Part shown: piece after piece, positions 1 through 10,411 of the stretch | Position numbering within the stretch: position 1 is the first letter of the stretch | Layout: each line of letters opens with the position of its first letter | NCBI RefSeq assembly: GCF_000350225.1 | Contig: NW_005179130.1 | Span: 62,001 to 126,000 of the forward strand | Source of the DNA: Chondrus crispus | Taxonomy: Eukaryota > Rhodophyta > Florideophyceae > Gigartinales > Gigartinaceae | Direction of reading: 5' to 3' | DNA: 64,000 nucleotides | The notes under the pieces: generated by a model | Database searches by the model: none | What the model was told of the DNA's origin: nothing | What the model saw: only the letters and a program-made list of their open reading frames with translations | Made by a program: the position numbers and the translations under genes

Positions 1-1718
1 TTCGATTTTAATGCTCAAGCACAAAAAGGGTTTCAGTCTAGTACCAAACGAGTGCTAAGTTCCTACTAGGGCATCACCAAAGCCACCGCAAACACAGACC
101 AAACTACTTGTGTGACGATGCCGGCTCCGCCAACCGACTCGGCACGGACCACAGCATCGCAAGGAAATACGTAGCCATCGAAATTATACCGAGCAATTCC
201 AGGCAATACAGAGCGTTCTGGCTTCAACATAGTCGAATAAGCCGGATGCTTGTCGTCGGCCTCGGTGTAAACTTGAAGCTCCCAGTCATTCCAGTCATCA
301 AAATCTCCAAATATGTGGTTCCGAAAACGAGTCCGCAAGAACGACATCACATCCAAACTCATGTAGGGGATTCAAAAGAAAGCAGTTCCGATTTTTCCGC
401 CGATGACTGGGACAACCCTCAGCCCTTTGAAACTCCTTTCGGGTGACAATTAAACTAGAAGCAAGTCAAACATTGGTGTGCCATCGTCTTGAGTCTCAAG
501 CCGTTGAGGCAGGAGCGTCATTCTCGAAGAATCCGTGACTAACGAATCCGCCTTTATGTTGTGTACGTTCCGCTCTAGCTGCTTGAGATAAACTCTGAAA
601 GTATTTCCCTTGGGTGGAACGTGAACACACTCCGGCGGCGGGAGTGTAGACGGGGCTGAACGTATTAATGACAGCGATGGACCTCTGTCCGCTTGAGCGG
701 CAAGGAGGAGTGCAAGCGGTGTCATGGAAAGGTCCGGGTGCAGCTACAAGATTCCATTGCCGTCGCGACGAAACTGAATGCGAGAAGCGCTCGTAACCGG
801 AAGGTCGAGAGTGGCATGCTTGTTCAATAGTGTAGCAATGAAAACAGCATCAGAGTGCTCAACAACTGTGGCAATAGATACGCCAGTAGTCTCTTCTTTC
901 TCAGCTAAAACCATATCTACAACGGCAGTGTTTTAAATTCCTTTACAAATTTGTTCGTTGAGGGACGTCCATGTACGGAGGTGGGCTTATTGGGTATTCG
1001 TTTCGGGAGGGGCCCTTTGCAAGGAGGGTATGCTGTATATTTTGTGGAAGCTTGGCAAAATGGCTACATTTCTTATCCTGATTCTGGCTGTGATGGTGAA
1101 CATAATGCTCACTATGTTAATCTCAGACAACCATCAGATCCTGGTAATGGGTGTAGGACTGTCAACAGTGCCAGTCACGGCGGTGCCCGCCACTCTCCGG
1201 GACCGACCGTCTGTCGGGGGAATTGGTCCAACCGCCCAGACGTCCACCCATGCAACTATTACACACAACCCCCACGGCGTGCTAGAAACGAAAGGTGCGG
1301 GACTACGAACTAAACCTTGACGTACGGGTTAGCTGTACGTCATAATTTACCTCAATCTCCCTGTTTCTGGAGCGTCAATTGGGCAAATATTTTTTTCTTT
1401 GATTCTGGTTCTGGATTGTTAGGGCACGTGCCACGCAAGTTCCATAGTCCTTGTCCTGGGGTCCAGAATCTGGACGACTGCACAGCACAGCACGATTTGA
1501 AGTCTACAACTCGAGCGTTAGAGTGCATGCAGAGTGGTGAAGACTTAAAACAAAGCAGCATAAATGATCCCCAGCTGACTGCACTCTACATACACTTATT
1601 TTCTGTTCTTGATTTGGATCAATAGCATCACAATGCACTCTGGTGCCACTCCTCTTGCACTACTGCACTCGTATTACACTCTAGCCGTACACTATCGACA
1701 CTCACTAATTCTACTAGG
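1..1718. other. Unassigned left edge, possibly broken host gene
   Basis: No gene can be supported firmly. On the minus strand three open stretches follow each other: 744-914 (56 codons from ATG), 450-725 (91 codons) and 66-362 (98 codons). They lie in different frames or are separated by stops. Their translations are not low-complexity, and the last ends in a hydrophobic segment, so a decayed host gene is possible. I recognise no domain. Two overlapping plus-strand ORFs of 120 codons at 951-1320 occupy the same bases in different frames and cannot both be real. The stretch ends where similarity to Chromo-I integrase begins, near 1719. Confidence 0.3.
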
Positions 1719-2769
1719 GAATGTGTTCACGACTACGTACCACACGCAAGCCAACGGCCAAGTTGAGAGGTTTAACCGCACGCTGACTTCCGCGTTGCGA
1801 AAATATGTTGGAGAGCATCCCAAGGACTGAGACTTATTTAGCGACGCTGTGACGTTCGCATACAACACGCAAGTTCATCGAACTACAAACATTGCGCCCT
1901 TCGAGCTGGTGTTAGCTCGGGCGCGGAGAAGCATTGCGTTACAAGCGCAGCCAATTTTGGAGAACTTCAGCTCGTCACGAGCAAACTACCTAAAATGGCA
2001 GTCGTGGTTGGAGAGCCTAATGCGAAGCGCCGATAGGAGCTTACGGAAGGAACAAGCCCGGTACAAGCGAAATTTCGATGCACGCCTTCGCAAACCGCAA
2101 TATGAGATCCCACCAGGGTCCTACGCGTTCCTCCGGAAGGAGCAGGGCACGGCTAGCGAACCGAAACACAAGCTGGCACAAGTCGCTACAGGACCTTATC
2201 AGGTCAGAAGATCGGATCAACATACGGTGGTCATTGCCATTGGCAATCAGGAGGAACGCGTATCGCGAAACAGAGTGGAGTTAGCCCCAAGCCCGATGAA
2301 CTATGCGCCAATAACCGGCCTACGTCAGGCGCTACAGTTCCTGGGAGAGCCGGAGCTAAACGAAGAAGGAGAGGTAATGGAGGACGAGGAACGTCCTCAC
2401 ACCCGTGCGACTACGACGGGGGACCAGGATAATTTAGTTGGTCAAACGCCGACAGCGGAGACACCTCCCGATCTACGTGACCTCGGAAGGTCCAGAGAAG
2501 AGGACGAGTTGGAAGATCTTCAGAAGGGGGAAGGGAACAGTTCAGAGAAAGGAGAGGAAACGGAGAGCACGGAATACGTAATCGACCGGGTCGTCGACCA
2601 CGATTATCAAAATGGTAATTTGATTCTCAAGGTGGAATGGTACGGCTATACGCCCGAGGACGCGACGTGGGAGCCCATTGGGAAATTACCCCGCAGTGCG
2701 GCCGTCACGTATTTCCGAAGGAAGAAGTTACCCTTGCCGCCGCAAGTCGTGCACACGCAAGCGGGATAG
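1719..2769 (+). pseudogene. Chromo-I pol fragment: integrase C-terminal half and chromodomain
   Basis: The fragment starts in the integrase core, at the stretch around NGQVERFNRT that carries the catalytic glutamate. It continues through the C-terminal integrase region to a chromodomain at about 2566-2740 (core YVIDRVVDHDY, then KVEWYGYTPEDATWEP). Chromodomain-tagged integrases direct insertion to particular chromatin. A TGA at 1828-1830 replaces the Trp codon kept in the other copy (HPKDW), so this frame is interrupted by a nonsense change. From 1849 to the TAG at 2767-2769 it is open for 306 codons and very similar to 50473-51621. Without a 5' end it cannot be expressed as a normal Pol. Confidence 0.9.
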
Positions 2770-3747
2770 GCATCGTCAATAGAATTAGCAGGTTAGGGAA
2801 CACGGAAGAGTCAGAAATTCGAAGCAAAAGGGGTCCTCCAGCAAGGAAAGTCGGAGCGAGAGGAGCAAGGCAAGAGAACGCGGAACGCCTTTACAAGAAG
2901 GGAACGACGAGCGACGCGTTTTAGGGAATTGAAGTGATGCTGCGCCCCCGGACGAGGCATTGAGCCTACCGGAAGACGCACCCCCGTCATCAACGGATGC
3001 ACGCGATAAAATTGCGAGTGAAATGTTGGAAGTGTATTGGGGATGGTCCCATCAGGAGGCTCTCGAGTTGGAAGTGATGCGGTGAACAGGGTCGCGGAGT
3101 GAGGAGAAGGGAAACGAAATGACTCAAGCGATTTTGCCTGGGACCCCCGCCCATGAATGAAATGGCCTGCGCAGCCAGGCCGTGGAAGGGAAAATTTATT
3201 GTAGTCTCGGGCTGAGGTAATTTACCTCCTTGGATACGATCAAACGCGGCCGCCGCGCGCGCGTGATGTGATGCCTAGATCGATGATCCGCCCTCATGGG
3301 GCGTGATTTAATCAAAAATAAAAATTGAGGCCCACTGCTGGTAAGCTGTCAAACGATCAGCACGAGTCCCAGACTGAACTCTGGCCATACGTCGGAAAAT
3401 TAACTGCAATTAAGGAAAAAGCCCGCACTTGTACGAAACGTTGTTGATAACCCCCACTGCCGGTCACACAAATGCTAGGGGCTCGCCACCGGCGAAGTCG
3501 CGATCGATCGCACATGAGAGCACTTGCCAAGTTCGTTCGCAACGCCTAAACCCCGCTCGACGAGCGAGAAGTTGGGTCCACATGGACCCCTGCTGCCCTG
3601 ATCCGCCGACACCACGTGCAAGTACACGGCTACACAACGCGGTGTTAACCATCGTCATTACGGATGAGCTTTGTCGCTCCCGCATCGACGCCACACTACG
3701 AGTGACTTACTAACCTGCCTGCCGCCATAACCCCCCATATCTTTCCT

Positions 3748-3867
3748 ATGTTTCCGGTTTTGTCTTTGTTATTTTTTATGTTTGTTTTCTTTGACGTACC
3801 GAGCGCGAACCCTGCGTCGCGGACGGCGACAGACAAGAGTGGCGAACCGACAATCACCATCAAGTAA
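3748..3867 (+). CDS. Putative leader-like small ORF after pol (39 aa)
   Basis: ATG at 3748, TAA at 3865-3867. The first 20 or so residues are almost all hydrophobic (Met-Phe-Pro-Val-Leu then Phe/Leu/Met/Val), followed by a polar tail, like a signal peptide or single membrane segment. A hydrophobic start also opens the ORF at 52243-52914 in the second copy, at a similar place behind pol. This could be the relic of an envelope-like or membrane-linked third gene, or simply the product of a T-rich tract. There is no domain match to name. Confidence 0.25.
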   Translation: MFPVLSLLFFMFVFFDVPSANPASRTATDKSGEPTITIK

Positions 3868-5196
3868 CCATGCCGTGTGTCACACCGAGAAGAAGAACGA
3901 GTTGTTCTGCTTTTCATTGCACAAGGGCATTACGCCACGAAGTTCCGTCGACCGGCCAGGAGGACAGTACTTTACAAGTGGAGGGCGACGAGTCCGAAGG
4001 ACCGAAGTTTATTAGGAAACCGAGGTCATGCTCGTAATGAGAATCCGCTCCCACGCAGCCGTTCTACTGATGGCTGCTCCGTTTTACGACCGACGGGAAT
4101 TTCTAACAACACTTAGGACCACCGGCTTGGAAAAGGGCGAAATTGGGGAGTCGTCATCCAACATGAAGTCCTGACCAACTAAGTGTCACGAAGTTAAAAT
4201 TTTCCGTGTACTAAATCGAGGGATAACGTCCCGAAATCACTTCTAAGTGACTCGAACGGCGATTATGGGGGTCTCCCAGCACGACACAAAGCGACCCCGT
4301 TGTCACTGATGACCTACCCCAAATCAGCGACCATTCACGTTCGCGAAAATCCCTGCTCACGTCCGCGAAGCACGGGAGGAAAGGGACACCAAAAGGGAGA
4401 AGGGAAACGCATTGTGATCTTTTTATCGTCACTCGACGAGCTAATTGACGACGATCCGTCTGTTGCTCCTAGCAGCTATTGACACCAAGCCGATATTGGA
4501 TTGGAGGAAAATGGAACGAATGTAGACCGTGCAGGTGGCGACGCTGGAACTGAAAAGGAACGTACGCTGCTCATGAAGAGGAGGAAAAAGGGATTCGAGG
4601 AAAGAGGGTGAGGCCGTACGTGCTGGATAAAGAGAATGAATTAAGGATGGAGGATCAAAGCGCTGATGCCAACGACGCAACGGATCGGCACTTTCTCGGG
4701 AATATTTGACTGTTGGTGAAGAAGGCTGTACAGCCTCAGAGAAACTGGCGCAGAATGTGAGAACAAGACGTCGTGTCAGACGGTACGGGATCAGTAGGAC
4801 AGCTGAAGACAAAGGGGTACCGAATATAGACTTGGGGACGACAACGGCGCGACACAAAGTGCTATTTTGTGACAAAATCGAGGCGCGCGATTGTTGTCAA
4901 CCGCAAGAGTAGACGAGGAGTGAGGAGGACTTGAGAGGTTTGGAGATGTCCTTGTTAGAAATTTAACGGTTTGCGCCCCAGTCGCAGACGCGGTCATCGT
5001 GTCCACGTGTACCGAGAGCTGGTGAAATTTTGTTCGAGACGTCCACAATTCCGGCCTTTTTGAGAGGCGTACAGTTCGACCACGAAAGGTTCACTTAGGA
5101 CCATTTCCAAGAGCCCAAGCAGAAAAAAAACTGCCAGACAGCTCGCTGCCAGCGACAGAGCTTCGGACAAGTCACTACTGGTCGTAAGAATTATTT

Positions 5197-5355
5197 ATGA
5201 CCCCGAACGAGGCCGGGGCCCCGTCAATAATGTCTATCGCTACTGTTGAACTGGTCGCCAGGATGTTGGTCACAGACGTGAAACGTCATCAACGATCCTT
5301 GCGGATCAAGGAGATGAAACGGGATAAATGGAGGAGCACAAATCGTATCATATGA
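5197..5355 (+). CDS. Conserved small sense ORF of Chromo-I (52 aa)
   Basis: ATG at 5197-5199 (upstream in-frame TAA), stop TGA at 5353-5355. Its product aligns with the 66-residue ORF at 54608-54808 in the other copy: a shared Ala-Thr-x-Glu-(Leu/Ile)-Val block, then Asp-Val-Lys-Arg and a basic tail. The surrounding spacer is hardly alignable, so this island stands out. The DNA for the conserved block also forms two small stem-loops (GACGT/ACGTC at 5275-5287 and GATCC/GGATC at 5294-5307). It may be a real small basic protein, the last exon of a spliced gene, or a conserved RNA element that happens to be open. Confidence 0.4.
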   Translation: MTPNEAGAPSIMSIATVELVARMLVTDVKRHQRSLRIKEMKRDKWRSTNRII

Positions 5356-6686
5356 GACGTGCAAGCACGACGTGCGCTCGATTTCTGGGCGGTCGGTCGT
5401 TCATGCCCTGGACTATAACGGATGTGTCGGAACTCGCATACATTTTAGTTTCTCTTTGGCGAGGGGAATCCCTCCTACTTAGAGAGAAGCTGCGAATTCG
5501 CCAAGGGAAAGCTACCTGATAACTCAACAGGCATTGTCGACGAAGACATTGTCCGATCGCACCCCGTTCGCTCAAGCGTATATGGGTAATCTCTGTTGAC
5601 ATTGCTCGGGAAGTGGGAGACTCTGTTCCCCCCCAACAGTGGGGATCGTAAGAGAAACGATAACGACGTACATATACAGGTACACACTGCCGGTCGACTG
5701 ATTTGACGTGTACGACGCTTTCGTAGGAGATGACTGCTTGCGCCGCTCAAAAAGGGTACACAAAAACGATGCCACCGTTTGTTTAAGGAAACTTTTTGCT
5801 CAGGGTGAACAAAAAGGACACGGGAAGTTCGTCCAAAACTACGAGCGTTTTTCGTACTGCTAATTCTCAAGTTCCTAGTTGCCAAGGGGACGGAGGACTA
5901 TAAATTATTCACTTTGGAGGGAAGTCTGCCCCACGTCGCGTGCGCATGTAAGCGCGCTATGATTGAGATTTCCCCAAGACCGGTTGCCAGTTGGGCGACC
6001 AAGGAGAGGAAACCCCATATCAAGGGTTGAGGTGTTTGTCGTCGACGGGATACTCAAGGGCGATATGGAAAACCGAAAAACCGAAAATGATGAGGGCAGC
6101 CTTGGAGGCGTAACGAAGCGAGTCGGTTGAGGAAGGGAAGCATTTTATTCTGTCTCACGGTCATCGACCTCTGGCGGAGGAAACAGGAAAAAGAGAACGA
6201 CATTCTGAATAAGGGGTGGAGGAGAAGGTAACAAGGATGCACGCGCTGTAGCAGACGTGACCGCAAGAGAAGGAAAAGAGAAGGTAATACGGGATGTGCA
6301 ACTGCAGTTGCAGAGGTGCACAGAAAAAGAACAAGAGAAGGAATACAGTAACGAGGAAAAGAAAAGGAAAGTGGAAAGAGGAAGATACGACCGCGGCGAC
6401 GGGGCGTATACAAAAAAAGAGAGAGAAAAAGAGGAGGAAGTAGCGAGGTGAAGAGAAGGAGGAACGAGGTATAAGCGTGCCACCGTGATTATGACGGGAT
6501 GGGCATCAATGAGAAAAGAGGAGGAAACGAAGGGACGAAGGAGCACGCAGGAAAATTCAATTTACGGATCAAAGGCGACATGACGAGATCGCAAATTCAG
6601 CGTCACGCAGGCAGGATAGAGATGCGACAAGCTATCACGAGGGAAGTGTCGCGCCCGTCAGCTCAGACGGGAGGGTTGCCAAAGGA

Positions 6687-8153
6687 TTAGCCCTTTGGAA
6701 GTGATGACACGAGGCGAGCCAAAACTCGCAGGTCGTCAATCGAGGCTCCTTGCTGAGCCTCTCCCTCAACAACGTGAGTACGGAGCAAGGCACAGTATAC
6801 GCTCGTGACGTCGTGGGTATTTTTGGAAATTGTTGGAGATGGGGGGGGGGGAGATATCACTTCCCTTACCGACAATGTTTCGGTGTGGCCTGCCGAGGGA
6901 ATTTTGACAGCTGAGGGCGCCTTTGACGAGGATGGAGAGGCTAGGGCTGCGCGCGGGGAAGCAGGGACAGCCGATCGAGGAGGAATTGGAGAGGAAGGAC
7001 GGGAGCATACGTGAAGCTCCCGGGGGTCAGATGTGACGATCGGGGTAACGTCGGGAACCGGTGTTTGGTTTCCGAATCGACGGCTCGTTTGAGCTTCCCA
7101 TGCTGAGCAGAGGGTCGATGACCCGGGGTTGAACCACACGAAGTCGCCCGCGGCTGGGTGGTTTCGACCAGGGGAGAAAGAGGGAAGTTGGCGATTGAAG
7201 GAGCGAGAGGAGTTTTGCGGAGGGACACAGTCCCAATCCACGCCCTCGATCGTATCAAGGAGGGAGCGTATTTCGCGATTGCAATCAGAGCCACTCAAAG
7301 GGACAGAGAAGTCCAATAGACGCATTTGTGCTATCAGCTTCGCGGGGAGGTGCCACAGGCGCCAGCAATCATAGGTCTCCCACAAGAGGGTCGCAGCTAC
7401 TTTGACGCACCACTCTGTGAGGAAGACCACCCATAACCCGTGTTGCGGATCCCGCAGGTAGCTGCCATAGTACGAGAGTATGGGTCCCATTTCAACCCAA
7501 AAGCCTTGACTCACCTCGTACTGGCTCCACCATGAGGGGATGCGCTGGTAACGACTTGCATAATGTTGACGGGAAATCTCGCGCGCCTCTACCATTTGGT
7601 AGCCGATGAAGTACCCCGTATCAGACCGAATACGCCGTTCAAAGCGCACTGTGTTCTGAAAGAAGAAATTACCTCCGCGTTTTAAATGACGAAGATTCGA
7701 AGGGATAATGAGTTCGGTCCAAAAGATGGCATCGGATGTGACAGTATGTCGGTTTCGCCACAGGCGATCCGCCTCGGCGGCAGGGTCACCAAAGGTGATA
7801 TCAATGAGATTGTTCAAGTAGAGGCGTTCGCCCTCTGTACGACAACGCCAAGTGTCACAACCGTATGAAGAGGGTATGAGGGTGTCGGAAATGGGGATGG
7901 CAAGCCGAGCGAATACGGCCTCCATAAATCGCAGAGAGAGAGTGGGACGGCCCCGTGGGGGAGGATGACGTAGGATGGAAGTCGGAATTGCTATACGGGT
8001 TCGCCAGTCAAAGGAGCGGATAGCAAGCACAGGGAGATTACCGGGAAGCATGCCCGCGTCGTCGGCGAATTGGTGTTCGATTTTGGAAACGTCGCGAATA
8101 CCCGCGGAGGAGAACCACTGGGCCGAGGCAAATAAGGAAGGATGTTCGTGCAT
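6687..8153 (-). CDS. Chromo-I antisense ORF, copy 1 (488 aa, unknown family)
   Basis: A complete ORF on the strand opposite pol, between pol and the 3' LTR, with ATG at 8151-8153. It aligns over its whole length with 55961-57676 (about 70-75% identity in the first 300 residues by eye). Visible features are a Trp- and Arg-rich N-terminal two thirds (motifs FADDAGMLPGNLP, FFFQNTVRFERR, REISRQHY, WCVKVAAT), then a Pro/Ser-rich linker at about residues 340-430, and a conserved C-terminal end DLRVLARLV-SLPKG. I see no retroviral, transposase or known catalytic motif and no signal peptide or membrane segment. The frame is intact although the element is truncated. The start lies about 345 bp from the LTR, as in the other copy. 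Position recalls the antisense ORFs of plant Tat-lineage elements; relationship to those is not shown. Confidence 0.8.
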   Translation of the reverse strand: MHEHPSLFASAQWFSSAGIRDVSKIEHQFADDAGMLPGNLPVLAIRSFDWRTRIAIPTSILRHPPPRGRPTLSLRFMEAVFARLAIPISDTLIPSSYGCDTWRCRTEGERLYLNNLIDITFGDPAAEADRLWRNRHTVTSDAIFWTELIIPSNLRHLKRGGNFFFQNTVRFERRIRSDTGYFIGYQMVEAREISRQHYASRYQRIPSWWSQYEVSQGFWVEMGPILSYYGSYLRDPQHGLWVVFLTEWCVKVAATLLWETYDCWRLWHLPAKLIAQMRLLDFSVPLSGSDCNREIRSLLDTIEGVDWDCVPPQNSSRSFNRQLPSFSPGRNHPAAGDFVWFNPGSSTLCSAWEAQTSRRFGNQTPVPDVTPIVTSDPRELHVCSRPSSPIPPRSAVPASPRAALASPSSSKAPSAVKIPSAGHTETLSVREVISPPPPSPTISKNTHDVTSVYCALLRTHVVEGEAQQGASIDDLRVLARLVSSLPKG

Positions 8154-8498
8154 GATTTTGTCCTGTAGCTCTTCGAGCGAGTGGTAGTGACGGGCTACCG
8201 AAGAGGGATGATAACTTGGATGAAAGGCCGGGTCGGAGACTTCCGAATCGGGGGGCGTCGGGGTATAGGAAGGAGGTCGACGGAAGCGCGAGACTTGTTC
8301 GCGAAGCCGACACCGATGCGTCGACGGGCAATATTTTCGCCCGCGAGCTCAGGAGGTGGAGGACACGTGGGATTCGTCTTGTCCTTGCTCATGCGGAGAC
8401 CGTCGGTCAGGAATGGAAAAGTAGGGGGTCGAGAAGAGAAGAAGGAGTTGGAGATCAAGGAGTGTAGCCGATGTGCAAGGACGCTCAGAAGGGCGATA
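8154..8498 (-). promoter_or_regulatory. Leader/promoter region of the antisense ORF, copy 1
   Basis: This is the 345 bp between the antisense ATG and the LTR start. The equivalent stretch in copy 2 is 340 bp (57677-58016) and shares patches, including the purine tract GCTCAGAAGGG(C/G)GATA directly before the LTR, which fits the polypurine tract that primes plus-strand DNA. An antisense transcript would have to begin here or inside the LTR. No TATA box is convincing on the minus strand. Confidence 0.4.
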
Positions 8499-9549
8499 TG
8501 TAGTGCAATACGCACCTGGAAAGGGGGGTGAAAAGAAAGGAAAATATTTGGATATGAAAAGTAGTCCGGGTTTGGGGGACACACGTGTGAATAATTGCAC
8601 AGTTTTAATTTTTAATTATTTTATTTTATTTAGTTAATTAGTTGGCATTAATTTTGCTGATACTAGATTAGATCTAGGATCTAGCGCCGCGAGCTACTGT
8701 AGTGACTCCGGCGAGGCGATATATACCTTAGCCCTCTGACCACCAAGACAGTAAAGGTAACCCGAGTTGCCGTAGTTGAATGTCGCCTTGGTCCAAGTCC
8801 GTCTCTACTAAGACGCTCCCTTTTACCTAAGCCTACGGCATCCTCTATCGCTCGGGGGTTCCCTATTCTCTTTCCTTTATTTCCCTATCCCTTCCTATCT
8901 CTAATTATACCTATTTTTCCCTTATCTTGTGTTGGTGCCATCGGCCTCGGTTGCGACCGAACCGGTGTAGGTTTCTATGCCATCGGGCGACACAGTTGAC
9001 GTAGCGCTGCTACTTTGACCCATTTTCCGACGGAGACTGTTGCAACGACGTCTCTCTCGAAGGGCTTGGCTTCGTCGTGTTACGAGCCAGTGTTGGTACC
9101 ATCGGTGTCGGTTGCGACCGAACCGGTGTAGGTGTTTCGAGCCATCGGCACAGTTGACGTAGCGCTGCTACTTTCGTTTTATCCCGTCGGGCTGCGTTGC
9201 GACGCCCCGGTCGAGGGCCTTGTGGCGTTACAATGTGTCGAAGAAGCTCAACGAGCAATGGCCTTACAACCCAGTGGAACCGGGGTACCTAAGTACACGC
9301 CTCACCCCACACTCGTCGAGCAGTTCTCTTCGCAAGTCTCTACCACACCGATCCCGGGCCGGGCTATTTCTCTGTGCCCCACCTACCAGGGATCTGAGCT
9401 ACTACGAGTCGCAAGCTCGTTTAAACGGAGAAGGGAGAGTCGGACACTCCGTAGCGCTGTGCCATCGGCAGTTCTTCTTTTTGCTGCTGTTGTTGTTTTT
9501 GCTGGACCATTGGACCGCGATCTCTGCCTGACAGGCGCATTGCACTACA
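8499..9549 (+). repeat. Chromo-I 3' LTR, copy 1 (1051 bp)
   Basis: It starts TGTAGTGCAATACGC and ends GCGCATTGCACTACA, so the outer 11 bp are perfect inverted repeats (TGTAGTGCAAT/ATTGCACTACA), as in the two LTRs of copy 2. A TATATA box lies at 8720-8725, downstream of the palindrome CTACTGTAG (8694-8702) and an AT-rich block. It is about 85 bp longer than the copy 2 LTRs, mainly because a module of about 150-160 bp is present twice in tandem (8931-9090 and 9092-9235). It is clearly more diverged than the copy 2 LTRs are from each other, so this copy is older. Confidence 0.92.
8931..9235 (+). repeat. Tandem duplication inside Chromo-I LTR copy 1
   Basis: Two diverged units, 8931-9090 and 9092-9235. 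Each contains GTTGGT-CCATCGG, GGTTGCGACCGAACCGGTGTAGG, CCATCGG-CACAGTTGACGTAGCGCTGCTACTTT and then a (T/C)GTTGC(A/G)ACG block. In the copy 2 LTRs related motifs occur around 44275-44420 without the close tandem copy. It lies downstream of the TATA box, so it would sit in the transcribed part of the LTR. Confidence 0.7.
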
Positions 9550-10411
9550 CGAATCGATGCAGTCGTCCATCCGGGGCAGCGGATACGAATCCGCTGCTGT
9601 CTTTGCGTTGAGACGTCGGTAGTCAACGCAAAACCGAAGAGAGCCGTCTTTTTTCGGGACGAGCACCACCGGCGAAGCCCACTCGGTGCTCGCGGGTTCG
9701 ACAACTCCGGCGTTCAACATCTTGTTGACTTCTTTAGCGACCATCTCACGCATGGCGGGCCCCTTTCGGTAGGGCGTAGAACGAATCGGTTTGGTCCCCG
9801 CCTCGAGTGGTATGCGGTGCTCCGTTGCTCGTATCGTACCGAACGCACCGCTCCACAGACTGGAATGCTTACGGAGCATGTCATCGTCGATTTATGACAA
9901 GTCCATTTTTTTTTCCAATTCTCCGGCGAATTTTCGGGATCCTTATTTGCGGCTCGCCCGGTGCCCTCCGTCGATGATGGGCGCCCCGCCGGCTGATCGC
10001 CGAGGCCGGCGTGACTTCCCTCGGCGGTCTTATTTTCCGGGGAGCTTGGTCAGCCAGCTCCCCCTCTCCCGGCTTGCACGTCCAAGTCGGGGAGATGCAG
10101 TGCGTGTGCAATCTCCGCCCCGACTCGGCGCTCGGCCATCAGTATCGCGAGCGGATTTCGCTTCGCCTACCCGACGACGGTGCGCTTCGGGAGCCGCCTC
10201 TCTTTTCGCGAGAAATTGGCGATGACCACCTCGAAAGTCTGGTTCGGTAAGACCTCGGCTACACCGTTCGTCAGCCTCACTCCGTGTCGACGTTGGAGGG
10301 ACGGCTTCGGTTCCAAGAAAACGAGGCCGCTCCCGGCGGTGGTGACGCGTACCCGTGCCTGCGACATCGCGGGGATCGTGACCCATCGTGCGACACGGAT
10401 CGCCTGCGAAG
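9550..10411 (-). pseudogene. Chromo-II pol fragment (protease-RT linker and start of RT)
   Basis: Read on the minus strand, 10411-10167 encodes the region between protease and RT (IPAMSQARVRVTTAG, PNQTFEVVIANFSR). 9879-9550 encodes the start of RT (LRKHSSLW, IRATEHRIPLE, WASPVVLVPKKDGSLRFCVDYRRLNAK, YPLPRMDDCID). The part between is frame-shifted. The fragment is closely similar to 62990-63900 and to 11180-12040. It ends at 9549/9550 where the Chromo-I LTR begins, and at about 10411 it meets Chromo-II copy A head to head. It is therefore a relic flanked by two junctions. Confidence 0.88.

Larger units (their letters stand above)
2770..6686. other. Chromo-I copy 1 spacer between pol and antisense ORF
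   Basis: This 3.9-kb spacer is much less conserved than the coding regions when compared with 51622-55960. Recognisable shared islands are a GAGGCATTGAGCC stem-loop just after pol (2955-2967; 51759-51773 in the other copy), a small leader-like ORF (3748-3867) and a conserved small sense ORF (5197-5355). The stretch 6100-6500 is strongly purine-rich on the plus strand and gives long but low-complexity ORFs that I do not accept. Confidence 0.6.
1719..9549 (+). mobile_element. Chromo-I copy 1, 5'-truncated Ty3/Gypsy chromovirus
   Basis: This is the 3' part of a Ty3/Gypsy element that matches the element at 43774-58982. In order it holds the integrase C-terminal half with chromodomain (plus), a long spacer, an antisense ORF (6687-8153, minus) and a 3' LTR (8499-9549). 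LTR, gag, protease, RT and RNase H from the 5' side are absent. Similarity to the second copy starts abruptly near 1719, so the element was truncated or joined to other DNA there. The 3' LTR end abuts a minus-strand Chromo-II pol fragment inside its RT region, which suggests insertion into Chromo-II DNA. With the 5' end missing, no target duplication can be checked. Confidence 0.85.

Noticed and set aside
6054..6546. Minus-strand ORFs rich in Ser, Phe and Leu
   Set aside because: They come from a purine-rich tract on the plus strand; low complexity, overlapping frames, no match in copy 2.
9132..9611. 159-codon plus ORF over the Chromo-I LTR end
   Set aside because: It spans the junction between LTR and an inverted pol fragment and is a chance product.
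10180..10411. Start of the long plus ORF at 10180 as the true pol N-terminus
   Set aside because: The first 77 codons read the reverse strand of an inverted pol fragment; real plus-sense pol begins near 10412.
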